The notes under the pieces: generated by a model
What the model was told of the DNA's origin: nothing
Database searches by the model: none
Seen by the model: the letters and a program-made list of their open reading frames with translations, nothing else
Shown: piece by piece, positions 35,945 through 44,468 of the stretch
Layout of the letters: the number at the start of each line of letters is the position of its first letter
Numbering within the stretch: the stretch's first letter is position 1
Program-made: the position numbers and the translations under genes
Assembly: GCA_045642485.1 (NCBI GenBank)
Contig: JAZUIV010000080.1
Span: forward strand, 1 to 64,000
Reading direction: 5' to 3'
Length of the DNA: 64,000 nt
Source: Cacconaster sp045642485
Lineage (GTDB): Bacteria; Bacteroidota; Bacteroidia; Bacteroidales; UBA932

Positions 35945-36022
35945 TTATTCAATCCTTTTTTTCATCAAAAACAGAAACGAACAAATGAGCAAAAATCAAG
36001 CCACAGATGCGTGCAGACAATA

Positions 36023-36880
36023 TTATTTAAGGAAAGATTGTGAAATAGTATCGGCATAAGTTGCGGATATGGGAATATCCCCCACTCCTTCCATACCGAA
36101 ATCAGCGCACACGCTTCCATCCTTCTCCCTTCGTATCAGGCTGACATTGTCAAAGTTGACAATATAGGAACGGTGGCATCTGTGGATTCTGCCGCCCCAG
36201 TTGTAGGCGGAGACCGCCTTCAGCGTTGAACGCAGGAGAAAATGCTCAACTTTGTTTTTGTTGGTGTACCATATATTTACATAGTTGTCGCACGCCTCGA
36301 TATACAGCAGATTCTCCCGCTTGATGGAAAGCCTTATATCCCCCTTGGAATCATAAAAGGAGAGCGTTGCGGGCATACTCTCCTCCCGCGAGGCTTTCTG
36401 GAGTTCGTCCACAAGTTTCAGCCTCCTCGAATAGTCACGCAGAATGATATACAGAATCGAGATGGTGTAAGGAATCACAATCACAAGGAAAGTGTTCTTG
36501 AAGGTATTCAAAAGCAGTTTATAGATATGCTGCTCCGGGGAAGGGATATATATGCAGGCAAGTCTGGCATAGACACCTGCCAGCAGCATCACCTCAACTG
36601 TTATCCATATTCCGAATCCAAGGTATGTGATGACACGTTTCCTTGCCTGATAATAAAGGAGAAGCCTGCTTACGGCCACCACCACCAGCCCCAGCATTAT
36701 CAAAAGGCTGGAGACCAGAAAAATGGTGAAGCCGTCAACGGAAGGATAAATCTGTTCCACGTTGAACGGCCTGTAGGCATTGATGAATACCAGTGCAAAT
36801 ACGGCGGTAAAGACCAGCATCGATATGACACCTGTCCTGTCCGTAATATACGCCGGCAATCTCCTCTTGAAAAATTCCAT
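36023..36880 (-). CDS. LytTR DNA-binding regulator with N-terminal membrane domain
   Basis: The 285-residue protein has about four transmembrane helices in residues 18-150 (MLVFTAVFALVFINAY, FLVSSLLIMLGLVVVAVSRLLLYY, YLGFGIWITVEVMLLAGVYA, TFLVIVIPYTISILYII). A C-terminal LytTR domain follows (LLYIEACDNYVNIWY, LKAVSAYNWGGRIHRCHRSYIVNFDNV). No receiver domain exists, so sensing would occur in the membrane. It lies 12 bases after the M49 peptidase gene and 78 bases before the efflux genes and is the likely regulator of that pump. Confidence 0.9.
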   Translation of the reverse strand: MEFFKRRLPAYITDRTGVISMLVFTAVFALVFINAYRPFNVEQIYPSVDGFTIFLVSSLLIMLGLVVVAVSRLLLYYQARKRVITYLGFGIWITVEVMLLAGVYARLACIYIPSPEQHIYKLLLNTFKNTFLVIVIPYTISILYIILRDYSRRLKLVDELQKASREESMPATLSFYDSKGDIRLSIKRENLLYIEACDNYVNIWYTNKNKVEHFLLRSTLKAVSAYNWGGRIHRCHRSYIVNFDNVSLIRREKDGSVCADFGMEGVGDIPISATYADTISQSFLK

Positions 36881-36892
36881 TTCAGGACAACC

Positions 36893-38884
36893 TTACAGAG
36901 TGCGGTACTTTTTGCCGTACAGGAGTTGCTGCTCCAGAAAATCCTCACAATATACAATCTTGTAGTCAACCACGGCTCCGTCCTTGACAACAGGGACTAT
37001 ATCGGGATTGACAAAACCCTTGTATGGCTTCAGATCCAGAGACGAATAGCGTTCGAGGACCTCCTTGTGCAGTTCCGGGTCAATGTTAACGGCATACTTG
37101 AGGACCAACTCCTTACCGGCCTGGTAATCCCCTTCGGATTTGATGCGCTGTATCTCGGCGAGCAATTTGCCGAAAAGCCCGCGCAGAGCCTCAAAGTCGT
37201 TTACCACGAAATATGTCTTGCCGTCACGCTTTTTCTTTTCTATGACATTTCGGGATGCGCCCTGCTCATAGCACCACTCAGCAATGAGTTTCCGGTTCTG
37301 CATATGGGCTTCCGTATTCTGTTTCCCGGGCTCGATCCGGCTGAATTGAGTGAAAATACCGTTTCTGATATAGGACATATATTCGGCCTTGTAGGCATCC
37401 TTGCTGTCAAGAAGTCCGAGTTCCACCAACTTGGGGTCTGCCAGATAGTACAGGGCGAACAGATCCGCGCGAGCCTCCTCAAGAGCGGAGGTGTATTCCT
37501 TCAGCGCATTGGAAGGAGTCCCTTCCAGAAGCTGCCCGCTGCCGTGCCCGAGACATTCGTGCAAGTCGGTATGAAGGTTGTCGGTGACAGTGCCGTATTT
37601 GCGGCAGAGTGAAATTTCAGCATCGTCCCAGGCAAATTCGCCGAGGATGCTTTTGGGACGCTGTTCTGCAGCACAGGCATAGGCATCCGTAATGTTGGCG
37701 ATCGTAACTGACTTGGAACCGTATTCCTTCCGTATCCAGTCGGCATTGGGCAGATTGATTCCAATGGCCGTGGCCGGATAGTTGTCGCCCGCTATGACAG
37801 AGACGTTGATGACTTTGGCGGAAACACCCTTGACCTCCTTCTTTTTAAACCTCGGGTCGATAGGGGAATTGTCCTCAAACCACTGTGCGTTGGCGCTGAT
37901 TTTCTCTGTCCTTTCGGAAGCTTTCCTGTCACGGTAGTTCACGATTCCCTCCCAGGATGCCTTCCTTCCGAGAGGATCGTCGTAATCTTCCACAAATCCG
38001 TTGACAAAATCGATGTCGCTGTCGGTGTCCCCTACCCAGGTGATGTTGTAGCGGTCCCACATACGGAGATCGCCTGTCGTGTAATATTCAATCAGTTCGG
38101 AGATGTATTTCTTCTGTGTTTCATTTTCGGCCACTTCGGAGGCATTCTGAAGGTGTCCTATTATTCTTGAAAGAGCCGGGCCGTACAATCCGCCCACTTT
38201 CCAGACCTCTTCCTTCAGCCCCTTGCCCGCTCTGACAATCCTGCTGTTCAACCCGTAACTGACGGGAGTGGAGTCCCCCGGAACGGCCATTCTTTCATAG
38301 AAGGCATTCACTTCATCGGCGGTGATGCCTTCATCGTAGAAATTGACGGCAGAGGCAAGGACTATGTCCTTCTCCGTACCCTGATACTGCATCGTAGGAT
38401 AAAGGGACGGATCGTAAATTACATGAAGGAGTTCCTTGTCATAGCAACCGGAAGCAAGCATCAATTCGGAGAAATAGTCTTCGGGGCAGGCTGGAACTAT
38501 TTTGTCATATGCATAGTGGTGATGGATGCCGTTGCTGAAGAAAACGCGCTTGGCATAGACGAGGAACCCTTCCCAGCCGGCTCCGCTGCGCTCTCCCCTG
38601 TAATTCTCAAGGATGTTCTCAAGGACGTGGCGGATTGCCAGATTGTATTTGAAGTTCTGGTCCCAGATGATGTCCCTTCCGGATTTGGCGGCCTCGCTCA
38701 AGTGGTATATGTATTCCTTCTGCTGCAACGAGAGGTCATCCCATCCGGGAATCTGATATTTCAATATCTCAATGTCGGCGAATTCGTCAATCGAATACTT
38801 GAATTCGGAATCTCCTGCCCCGGAGCCGCAGGACACGGCGATTCCCATAGCCGCGATCATAACCATTTTCCTTAAAGATTTCAT
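36893..38884 (-). CDS. M49-family zinc dipeptidyl-peptidase (DPP III-like), lipoprotein
   Basis: The frame is open far upstream, but the true start is the ATG at 38884. It gives a 663-residue protein with a lipoprotein signal ending AVSCGSG. The zinc motif HECLGHG (H442, E443, H447) is of the M49 HExxGH type, and the third ligand lies in EEARADLFAL near residue 470. Bacteroidales homologues are often mislabelled dihydrofolate reductase. It probably trims peptides in the periplasm. The regulator gene follows after 12 bases. Confidence 0.9.
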   Translation of the reverse strand: MKSLRKMVMIAAMGIAVSCGSGAGDSEFKYSIDEFADIEILKYQIPGWDDLSLQQKEYIYHLSEAAKSGRDIIWDQNFKYNLAIRHVLENILENYRGERSGAGWEGFLVYAKRVFFSNGIHHHYAYDKIVPACPEDYFSELMLASGCYDKELLHVIYDPSLYPTMQYQGTEKDIVLASAVNFYDEGITADEVNAFYERMAVPGDSTPVSYGLNSRIVRAGKGLKEEVWKVGGLYGPALSRIIGHLQNASEVAENETQKKYISELIEYYTTGDLRMWDRYNITWVGDTDSDIDFVNGFVEDYDDPLGRKASWEGIVNYRDRKASERTEKISANAQWFEDNSPIDPRFKKKEVKGVSAKVINVSVIAGDNYPATAIGINLPNADWIRKEYGSKSVTIANITDAYACAAEQRPKSILGEFAWDDAEISLCRKYGTVTDNLHTDLHECLGHGSGQLLEGTPSNALKEYTSALEEARADLFALYYLADPKLVELGLLDSKDAYKAEYMSYIRNGIFTQFSRIEPGKQNTEAHMQNRKLIAEWCYEQGASRNVIEKKKRDGKTYFVVNDFEALRGLFGKLLAEIQRIKSEGDYQAGKELVLKYAVNIDPELHKEVLERYSSLDLKPYKGFVNPDIVPVVKDGAVVDYKIVYCEDFLEQQLLYGKKYRTL

Positions 38885-38906
38885 TTTTTCAACAGTGATT
38901 GTTCCG

Positions 38907-38914
38907 CAAATATA
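38907..38914 (-). promoter_or_regulatory. -7 box of the M49 peptidase gene
   Basis: TATATTTG on the minus strand ends 22 bases before the ATG at 38884. It lies back-to-back with the TAACTTTG box at 38926-38933 of the divergent clostripain-family gene. Confidence 0.5.
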
Positions 38915-38938
38915 GTTATAATTTCTAACTTTGCGGAG

Positions 38939-40168
38939 ATGAAAAGAAGATTGACACGCCTGATTCCAGCATTGCTGTGCATCCTGTTCCTTTACGGTTG
39001 CGAAGGGCTCTACCCTCCCGCCGAAAAAGAGAGGCATATGATCCTGTGTTATTTCTCCAGCCACGACAACCAGCTTTCGGGCGCAAGTGCAGAAGCGATA
39101 AACAGCATAAGAAACGGTGAATTGCCTCCTGCCGGCGATGACAGCAAAGTCCTGCTCATATATTACCACCTGACCGATTCCATACCGGTCCTTAGCCGCT
39201 TCAGCAAGGATGGAGAAGGCAGATGCGTGGAAGAGGTACTGATGCACTACCCGGCCGGCAACGTGGTCTCGACCCTTTCCCTCAGCCCGGAGCAGATTCG
39301 GCAGGTCTGGAGGGACGCCCAGGCCCTGTTTCCATCCGTCAGGCAAAGCCTGATGATATCATCACACGGTTCCGGTTATCTTCCGACAGGGTATCTGTCA
39401 AATCCTGAAGATTGCGCGGACATCAGGGAGTCGGATCCATTCAGACATCTGGTAAAAAGTTCCGACGGAAGCAGGTCTGTGGGCCCGGATGACGGCATAG
39501 AGATTGAAATTCCCGCTTTGGTCTCCGCATTGAGCGGCATCCATTTCGATTTCATATTGTTCGACTGTTGCTATATGGGAGGCATAGAGGTGGCATATCA
39601 GGTAAAAGACATTTGCGACTACGTGATTGCTTCTCCGACAGAAGTTATGGCAAAAGGGATAATATGCGGGGAACTGATACAGCCATCCTTCAACGGTGAA
39701 ACGGCAGGAGCGGTCCGTTCCGTTTGCGAAAACTATATGGAAAGGGTGCGCAGCGACGCCGAATTCCGCAAATCCGGATGCATTGCCGCCGTAAAGACGT
39801 CGGAACTGCCGGAACTGGCCTCCGTATGTTCCGACATATATTCAAGTAGAAGAAGTTACATTTCCGGGACAGACAGCTATTCCGTGCAAGGTTATTTCAG
39901 AAACAAGCAGCATTGGTTCTACGACCTGGATGATTTTATCCACCGGATTTGCACCAATGAAGACGGGACGGAGGACGAGGCCTACGGATCATTCTGTGCG
40001 GCTTTGGGAAAAGCAGTTGTCTTCAAGGACACGACCCCCGCCTTTCTGGAAGTTCCCATCACCAGTTATTCCGGACTGAGCACATACATTCCGAGAGCCA
40101 AGTGTCCCTCCCTCAACAACTACTACAAAACACTCGAGTGGAACAAAGCCACCGGATTCATCCGCTAG
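38939..40168 (+). CDS. Clostripain-family (C11) cysteine peptidase, lipoprotein
   Basis: The 409-residue protein has a lipoprotein signal (LFLYGCEG). The catalytic His is residue 143 in ISSHGSGYLP and the Cys is probably residue 211 in the FDCCYMGG segment, as in clostripain-type C11 peptidases with Arg or Lys specificity. The ATG begins only 5 bases after the -7 box TAACTTTG (38926-38933), suggesting a leaderless mRNA. It is divergent from the M49 gene and convergent with folP (8-base gap). Confidence 0.9.
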   Translation: MKRRLTRLIPALLCILFLYGCEGLYPPAEKERHMILCYFSSHDNQLSGASAEAINSIRNGELPPAGDDSKVLLIYYHLTDSIPVLSRFSKDGEGRCVEEVLMHYPAGNVVSTLSLSPEQIRQVWRDAQALFPSVRQSLMISSHGSGYLPTGYLSNPEDCADIRESDPFRHLVKSSDGSRSVGPDDGIEIEIPALVSALSGIHFDFILFDCCYMGGIEVAYQVKDICDYVIASPTEVMAKGIICGELIQPSFNGETAGAVRSVCENYMERVRSDAEFRKSGCIAAVKTSELPELASVCSDIYSSRRSYISGTDSYSVQGYFRNKQHWFYDLDDFIHRICTNEDGTEDEAYGSFCAALGKAVVFKDTTPAFLEVPITSYSGLSTYIPRAKCPSLNNYYKTLEWNKATGFIR

Positions 40169-40176
40169 CAGCCCGT

Positions 40177-40896
40177 TCAGGCGAGATGGCTGCGTATTAT
40201 CGCCGCACCTTTTGAGATTGCAAGTTCCTCCAGGGAGGCGGTGTTTCCTTCAGTGAATCTTTTGTCTGATATGCCGACAAGTATCGGTCTGTTGAGCACC
40301 TTCAGCCTTTCAAGATTGAGAAGCAGGGTCATATTGTCCTGTTTTGACTTTGAGAAGCCGAATCCGGGGTCGAGAATCCAATTCTCCACTCCCGATTCGC
40401 GCAGAAGGAGGGACAATTCCCTGAAATAATCCAGGACGGAGGACGTTACGTTGTCATAATGATATTCGGCGTGCATTGTCCTGAAATCGCCCTGAAGGTG
40501 CATCGCTATATACCTCAGGCCCAATCTCCCCACAGTGGGAATCATAGCCTGGTCCCATTGCCCGCCGGAAATGTCATTCACCGTAAAGCGCCCCAGTATC
40601 TGGTAGGCCCGCGCCACAATCGATGCCCGGAATGTGTCTATGGAAAAGGAGACCCCTCCGAAACGGGAGGAAGCCGCTTCAAGTACCGGCTCAAGTCTTT
40701 CCCATTCCTCCACAGCACTCACCTCCTCCGCACCGGGACGGCTGGAAACCGCTCCGATGTCAATGATATCCGCACCTTTTTTCAGAAGGTAGTCCACGCG
40801 CCTGAGAAAAGAATCAGGGCCGTCAACCCTGGACTGGCCGAAGAATGAGTCGCCGTTCACGTTGACCACTCCCATTAATTTCACTCCGTTCCACAT
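40177..40896 (-). CDS. folP: Dihydropteroate synthase-like protein, shortened
   Basis: The 239-residue protein has the FolP core: MGVVNVNGDSFFG (usually MGxxNVTPDSFxDGG), GADIIDIGAVSSRPGA, ISGGQ after NDI, and ILDPGFGFSKS. A late segment ILVGISDKRF stands where LVGxSRKxxx is usual, and it ends IIRSHLA where RVHDV is usual. Typical enzymes have 270-290 residues. The substitutions and missing C-terminal helix make activity uncertain, though the pterin-site Asn, Asp and the Arg-His pair remain. It could be the only folP or a divergent paralogue. Confidence 0.75.
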   Translation of the reverse strand: MWNGVKLMGVVNVNGDSFFGQSRVDGPDSFLRRVDYLLKKGADIIDIGAVSSRPGAEEVSAVEEWERLEPVLEAASSRFGGVSFSIDTFRASIVARAYQILGRFTVNDISGGQWDQAMIPTVGRLGLRYIAMHLQGDFRTMHAEYHYDNVTSSVLDYFRELSLLLRESGVENWILDPGFGFSKSKQDNMTLLLNLERLKVLNRPILVGISDKRFTEGNTASLEELAISKGAAIIRSHLA

Positions 40897-40941
40897 AAAT
40901 TATTACCTTTGTACGTTAACAAACCGTAAAGTTAGAAAAAT

Positions 40942-41622
40942 ATGCTGATAGTGCTTGAAGGTCTGGACGGCTCCGGGAAGTCCACGCAGTTGAAAATGGT
41001 CTCCAATTATCTGACATCCTGCGGGAAGGAGGTGAAATACCTCCATTTTCCAAGATATGACGCGGCTGTATATGGAGACTTGATCAGCAGATTCCTCAGA
41101 GGGGAATTCGGCACCGTCGAACAGGTCCACCCCCAGCTTGTGGCCCTTCTTTTCGCGGAGGACAGACACGGCTCCGCTCCCCTGCTCCGCTCCTGGATAG
41201 AAGATGGAAATATAGTGGTTCTGGACAGATACGTCTATTCGAACATTGCGTTCCAATGTGCAAAACTGCACGACAGGAATGAAGCAGTAAAACTCAGGGA
41301 ATGGATAACCGGCACCGAATACAACATTTTCGGCATCCCCCGCCCCGACCTCAACATTTTCCTTGATGTTCCGGTGGATTTTGTAAGCGAGCGTCTGTCC
41401 GGAGACAGAAAAGATGACAGCGACCGCGACTATCTCAACGGGAAAGGAGACATCCACGAGGCCGACATTTCGTTCCAGGCCAAGGTGAGGGAGCTATATC
41501 TGGAGCAGTGCACACTTGACAGTTCCTTCCTTAGAGTGGACTGCAGCGACATTGACGGCAAGATGCTCCCCCCAGACCTCATTTTCAACAAAATACGTCC
41601 GTTGATTGACAGAGTGATATGA
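40942..41622 (+). CDS. tmk: Thymidylate kinase
   Basis: The 226-residue enzyme phosphorylates dTMP. It shows the P-loop GLDGSGKST near residues 7-15, the DRYVYSN motif and the LDVPVDFVSERLSG segment. A TACCTTTG -7 box lies at 40904-40911, 30 bases before the ATG. The stop overlaps the ATG of the next gene by 4 bases (ATGA), so both are co-translated. Confidence 0.94.
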   Translation: MLIVLEGLDGSGKSTQLKMVSNYLTSCGKEVKYLHFPRYDAAVYGDLISRFLRGEFGTVEQVHPQLVALLFAEDRHGSAPLLRSWIEDGNIVVLDRYVYSNIAFQCAKLHDRNEAVKLREWITGTEYNIFGIPRPDLNIFLDVPVDFVSERLSGDRKDDSDRDYLNGKGDIHEADISFQAKVRELYLEQCTLDSSFLRVDCSDIDGKMLPPDLIFNKIRPLIDRVI

Positions 41623-42764
41623 GATTCGTCAGAGCCATTTGCCGGATTGTCTTTTCTACGGTATTCATCTGCGCCGGAATGCTGAAACTCATCGACCCGG
41701 TGGGGACCGGATTGATAATAAAGGAGTATTTCACCATAGTGCATCTGAGTTGCCCCACCATAGCCGCCGTCTGCCTCGGCACCGGGCTGGCGGCATTGGA
41801 ATTCACAATCGGAATATGCGTCCTGATAGGGCTGAAAATGAAGGTCTTTTCGACTGCCGCCCTCTGCCTCACCCTGATTTTCAGCGCGATTACCCTATAT
41901 CTTGCCCTTTACAATCCGATAAGCGACTGCGGCTGCTTCGGGCAGGCCATACATCTGACCAACTGGCAGACCTTCTTCAAGAACATCATCCTCCTGGCGC
42001 TGATACTCATCATCTTCTTGGGCAGGAACAAAGCCACGGTAATTGCATCTGACCGTCTGCAATGGATTTTTGTGGCATTGTTCGCGACGCTGGGACTCAC
42101 AGTGGCCATATGTTCATACATCTATCTGCCTCAGATAGACTTCACTGCATATAATGTCGGGGCGGACCTTTCCGGCCGGGAATCAAAAAGCGTCCCCGAA
42201 TACAAGACCGTCTTCACATACGAGAAAGATGGCATCAGGGAGGTATTCACCCTGGACAATCTTCCTGACAGCACCTGGACCTTCATAGAGAGTGTCACAA
42301 CAGGAGGAGCCGGGAACGATTCCACGCCCGACCTCCAGCTTCCGGATACAGAAGGCAGGTTGTTCACGATTTCAATCTATGAACCGGATGCAGTCGCTGC
42401 CGGGTTGAAAGCCAGGGCCGGCGCTTTCATTGAACGGGCCGAGTCCCTCGGAGTGAATGCAGTCATTCTTTCCGCCGGAGAGAATGCAGACAGGAAAACG
42501 CTGCTGACACTCAACCGCAGCAACGGAGGAATAACCTATTTCAACGAAGGTGTCATAGTGGGAAAATGGGGCGCCGTCAGGCTGGGCAATCTTGAACTTG
42601 AAGATGTTCTTGACGAAGACCCCGACGTGATGATTCTTCGAAAAAGAATCAATGAACAACTTTACCTGACGGTGATTCTGATTTCAATCTTCTTCATAAT
42701 GGCGTTGCTGAGGCATCTGTGCCTGATGTTCCGGAAGAAAGAAGAAGAATCTGCTTTGAAATGA
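41619..42764 (+). CDS. BT_3928-family DoxX/MauE-like membrane protein
   Basis: The 381-residue protein begins with a DoxX/MauE-type four-helix membrane domain (residues about 1-140) containing ISDCGCFGQAIHLTNWQTF. In this family the CGC pair is thought to handle disulfides or redox partners. A further helix near residue 150 leads to a periplasmic domain of about 170 residues, and a last transmembrane helix ends near residue 365. It matches the Bacteroidales family named after BT_3928; its function is not established. It overlaps tmk by 4 bases. Confidence 0.85.
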   Translation: MRFVRAICRIVFSTVFICAGMLKLIDPVGTGLIIKEYFTIVHLSCPTIAAVCLGTGLAALEFTIGICVLIGLKMKVFSTAALCLTLIFSAITLYLALYNPISDCGCFGQAIHLTNWQTFFKNIILLALILIIFLGRNKATVIASDRLQWIFVALFATLGLTVAICSYIYLPQIDFTAYNVGADLSGRESKSVPEYKTVFTYEKDGIREVFTLDNLPDSTWTFIESVTTGGAGNDSTPDLQLPDTEGRLFTISIYEPDAVAAGLKARAGAFIERAESLGVNAVILSAGENADRKTLLTLNRSNGGITYFNEGVIVGKWGAVRLGNLELEDVLDEDPDVMILRKRINEQLYLTVILISIFFIMALLRHLCLMFRKKEEESALK

Positions 42765-42785
42765 ATTGATAATAAAAAAAATCCT

Positions 42786-42793
42786 TATATTTG
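42786..42793 (+). promoter_or_regulatory. -7 box of the rplY gene
   Basis: TATATTTG lies 83 bases before the ATG, leaving a leader of about 77 bases. A TTG at 42766-42768 is 17 bases upstream, shorter than ideal. Confidence 0.5.
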
Positions 42794-42799
42794 CAGGTT

Positions 42800-42876
42800 G
42801 CTAAAAAAGAAAATCTTTTTGGTGCAATGGGAACCGGCCCGTTCCGGTTTGAGTAACACATTTTAAATTACAGGCA
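42800..42876 (+). promoter_or_regulatory. Long 5' leader of rplY with a hairpin
   Basis: The leader contains AACCGG (42832-42837) and CCGGTT (42844-42849), a 6-bp stem with a 6-base loop. A leader this long before a single ribosomal-protein gene could hold an autoregulatory site, but nothing proves it. Confidence 0.35.
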
Positions 42877-43461
42877 ATGAAACACCTTGAACTTAATGGC
42901 AGCGTCCGCGCTACCGGCAGAAAAGCAGATGTCAACAACATCCGCAAAGAAGAAAGAGTACCCTGCGTCATTTATGGAGCAGGCGTTCAGAACACCCCTT
43001 TCGCAATTGACGAGAAGGCTCTCAAAACACTGACACACACTCCCTATTCCCATATCGTGGATCTTTCCATCGACGGAAAGAAATATACAGCAGTCCTCGG
43101 TGAAGTTCAGTATCACCCCGTTACTGACAAAGCTCTCCACGCCGATTTCATCGCAATCGACCCCGAGAAACCCGTAACCGTCAACGTTCCCGTCAAGATT
43201 TTCGGTAACAGTGAAGGTGTACGTCAGGGCGGCAAGCTCAATGTCGGTGTCCGCAAGCTCAAAGTAAGCGGTCTGATGGACATCATTCCCGACGAACTTC
43301 CCATCGACATCACTCCCCTCGGACTGGGCAAGCAGATCAATGCAGGAGACCTCAATTTCGAAGGTGTCAAGATAGTATCCCCCAAGGGAACTCTCGTATG
43401 TGCAGTCAGGGCTACCCGCAACTCAGTAGCCGAGGCTGAAGGCGAATCTTCCGCTGAATAA
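42877..43461 (+). CDS. rplY: 50S ribosomal protein L25 (long TL5/Ctc form)
   Basis: The 194-residue protein has the N-terminal 5S-rRNA-binding L25 domain (residues about 1-90, with RKEERVPCVIYGAG) and the C-terminal beta domain of the TL5/Ctc type (PVTVNVPVKIFGNSEGVRQGG). It binds 5S rRNA in the large subunit. It precedes pth by 17 bases, a common pairing of L25 with peptidyl-tRNA hydrolase. Confidence 0.95.
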   Translation: MKHLELNGSVRATGRKADVNNIRKEERVPCVIYGAGVQNTPFAIDEKALKTLTHTPYSHIVDLSIDGKKYTAVLGEVQYHPVTDKALHADFIAIDPEKPVTVNVPVKIFGNSEGVRQGGKLNVGVRKLKVSGLMDIIPDELPIDITPLGLGKQINAGDLNFEGVKIVSPKGTLVCAVRATRNSVAEAEGESSAE

Positions 43462-43478
43462 CAAACAGTTCATCGGGA

Positions 43479-44051
43479 ATGGGTTATCTGATAGCCGGAC
43501 TCGGAAACATCGGCGAAGAATACGCCCACACCCGACATAACATCGGTTTCACAGTATTGGATGCCTGGGTTCAGGCGTCCAATACTGTTTTTTCATCAGA
43601 AAGGTACGGAGACACGGCCGAAATATCCTTCAAGGGGCGTAAATTCACTCTCCTGAAGCCCTCCACTTATATGAATCTCAGTGGAAAAGCCGTCAACTAC
43701 CATCTTCAGAAGCGCAAGATTCCTTTGGAAAACCTGCTGGTGGTGGTGGATGATCTGGCCCTTCCGTTCGGCACCCTCCGAATGAGGGCAAAAGGCTCCG
43801 ATGGAGGTCATAACGGCCTGAAGAACATCGATTATTGCCTGGGCACGAACAATTACGCCAGACTCCGCATAGGCACCGGCAACGGCGGTTTCGCCGTGGG
43901 GCACCAGATAGATTTCGTCCTGGGGCGATGGCTCCCCCAGGAGACAGACAGTCTCCCGAAAATAGCAGAGCAGTCCATCGAGGCGATAAAGTGTTTCGGG
44001 ACAGAAGGAATCGGCCAGGCTATGACGCGCTACAACCACTCTATACTGTAG
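43479..44051 (+). CDS. pth: Peptidyl-tRNA hydrolase
   Basis: The 190-residue enzyme releases peptide from drop-off peptidyl-tRNA. The catalytic His is residue 20 in YAHTRHNIGF, and conserved Asn 10 (GLGNIG), the KPSTYMNLSG motif and VVVDDLALPFG are present. It is in an operon with rplY and convergent with hslR (13-base gap). Confidence 0.96.
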   Translation: MGYLIAGLGNIGEEYAHTRHNIGFTVLDAWVQASNTVFSSERYGDTAEISFKGRKFTLLKPSTYMNLSGKAVNYHLQKRKIPLENLLVVVDDLALPFGTLRMRAKGSDGGHNGLKNIDYCLGTNNYARLRIGTGNGGFAVGHQIDFVLGRWLPQETDSLPKIAEQSIEAIKCFGTEGIGQAMTRYNHSIL

Positions 44052-44064
44052 AGCGCGCAGACTC

Positions 44065-44460
44065 CTATTCGTCGTCATCTGTAAAGAATGTGGAATAGAG
44101 GGAATCCATCTCCCTACGCTCTTTTTTTGTGGGTCTTCCCGTACCCCTGTCCCTTCTTATGAAGAACGTCTCGACAGGTGCGTGCAGTTTGTCAAGTTCA
44201 CTCTGCGGTGTGATATCCTGAGCATATTTCTCGACATCCTTGGCGCCAACCCTTTTTTCAAGAAGCGCAATCACGCGGTAGGAATATACCACCGCCCCCT
44301 TGCGGACCGATACCACATCCCCGGGCTTAACCTCACGGGACGGCTTTACAGGGACTCCTGACACGGTGATTCTGTTACCCTTGCAGGCTTCAGTAGCATC
44401 GGTGCGAGTCTTGAAAACCCTTATTGACCAGAGGTATTTGTCTATTCTGACAGAGTCCAC
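44065..44460 (-). CDS. hslR: S4-domain RNA-binding protein, Hsp15-like
   Basis: The 131-residue protein starts with an S4 RNA-binding domain (RIDKYLWSIRVFKTRTDATEACKGNRITVSGVPVKPSREVKPGDVV) and has a basic C-terminal tail (RRDRGTGRPTKKERRE), the layout of heat-shock protein Hsp15. Hsp15 binds 50S subunits with stuck nascent chains. Its ATG is 8 bases after the stop of manA, so it follows in that operon. Confidence 0.88.
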   Translation of the reverse strand: MDSVRIDKYLWSIRVFKTRTDATEACKGNRITVSGVPVKPSREVKPGDVVSVRKGAVVYSYRVIALLEKRVGAKDVEKYAQDITPQSELDKLHAPVETFFIRRDRGTGRPTKKERREMDSLYSTFFTDDDE

Positions 44461-44468
44461 TTCAAAGA

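Noticed and set aside
36242..37612. 456-codon plus-strand frame across the LytTR and M49 genes
   Set aside because: It is antisense to two well-supported genes and has no domain; it is a long chance frame.
38885..39346. Extra 154 codons at the N-terminus of the M49 peptidase
   Set aside because: They are antisense to the clostripain-family gene, and a lipoprotein signal starts at the internal ATG at 38884.
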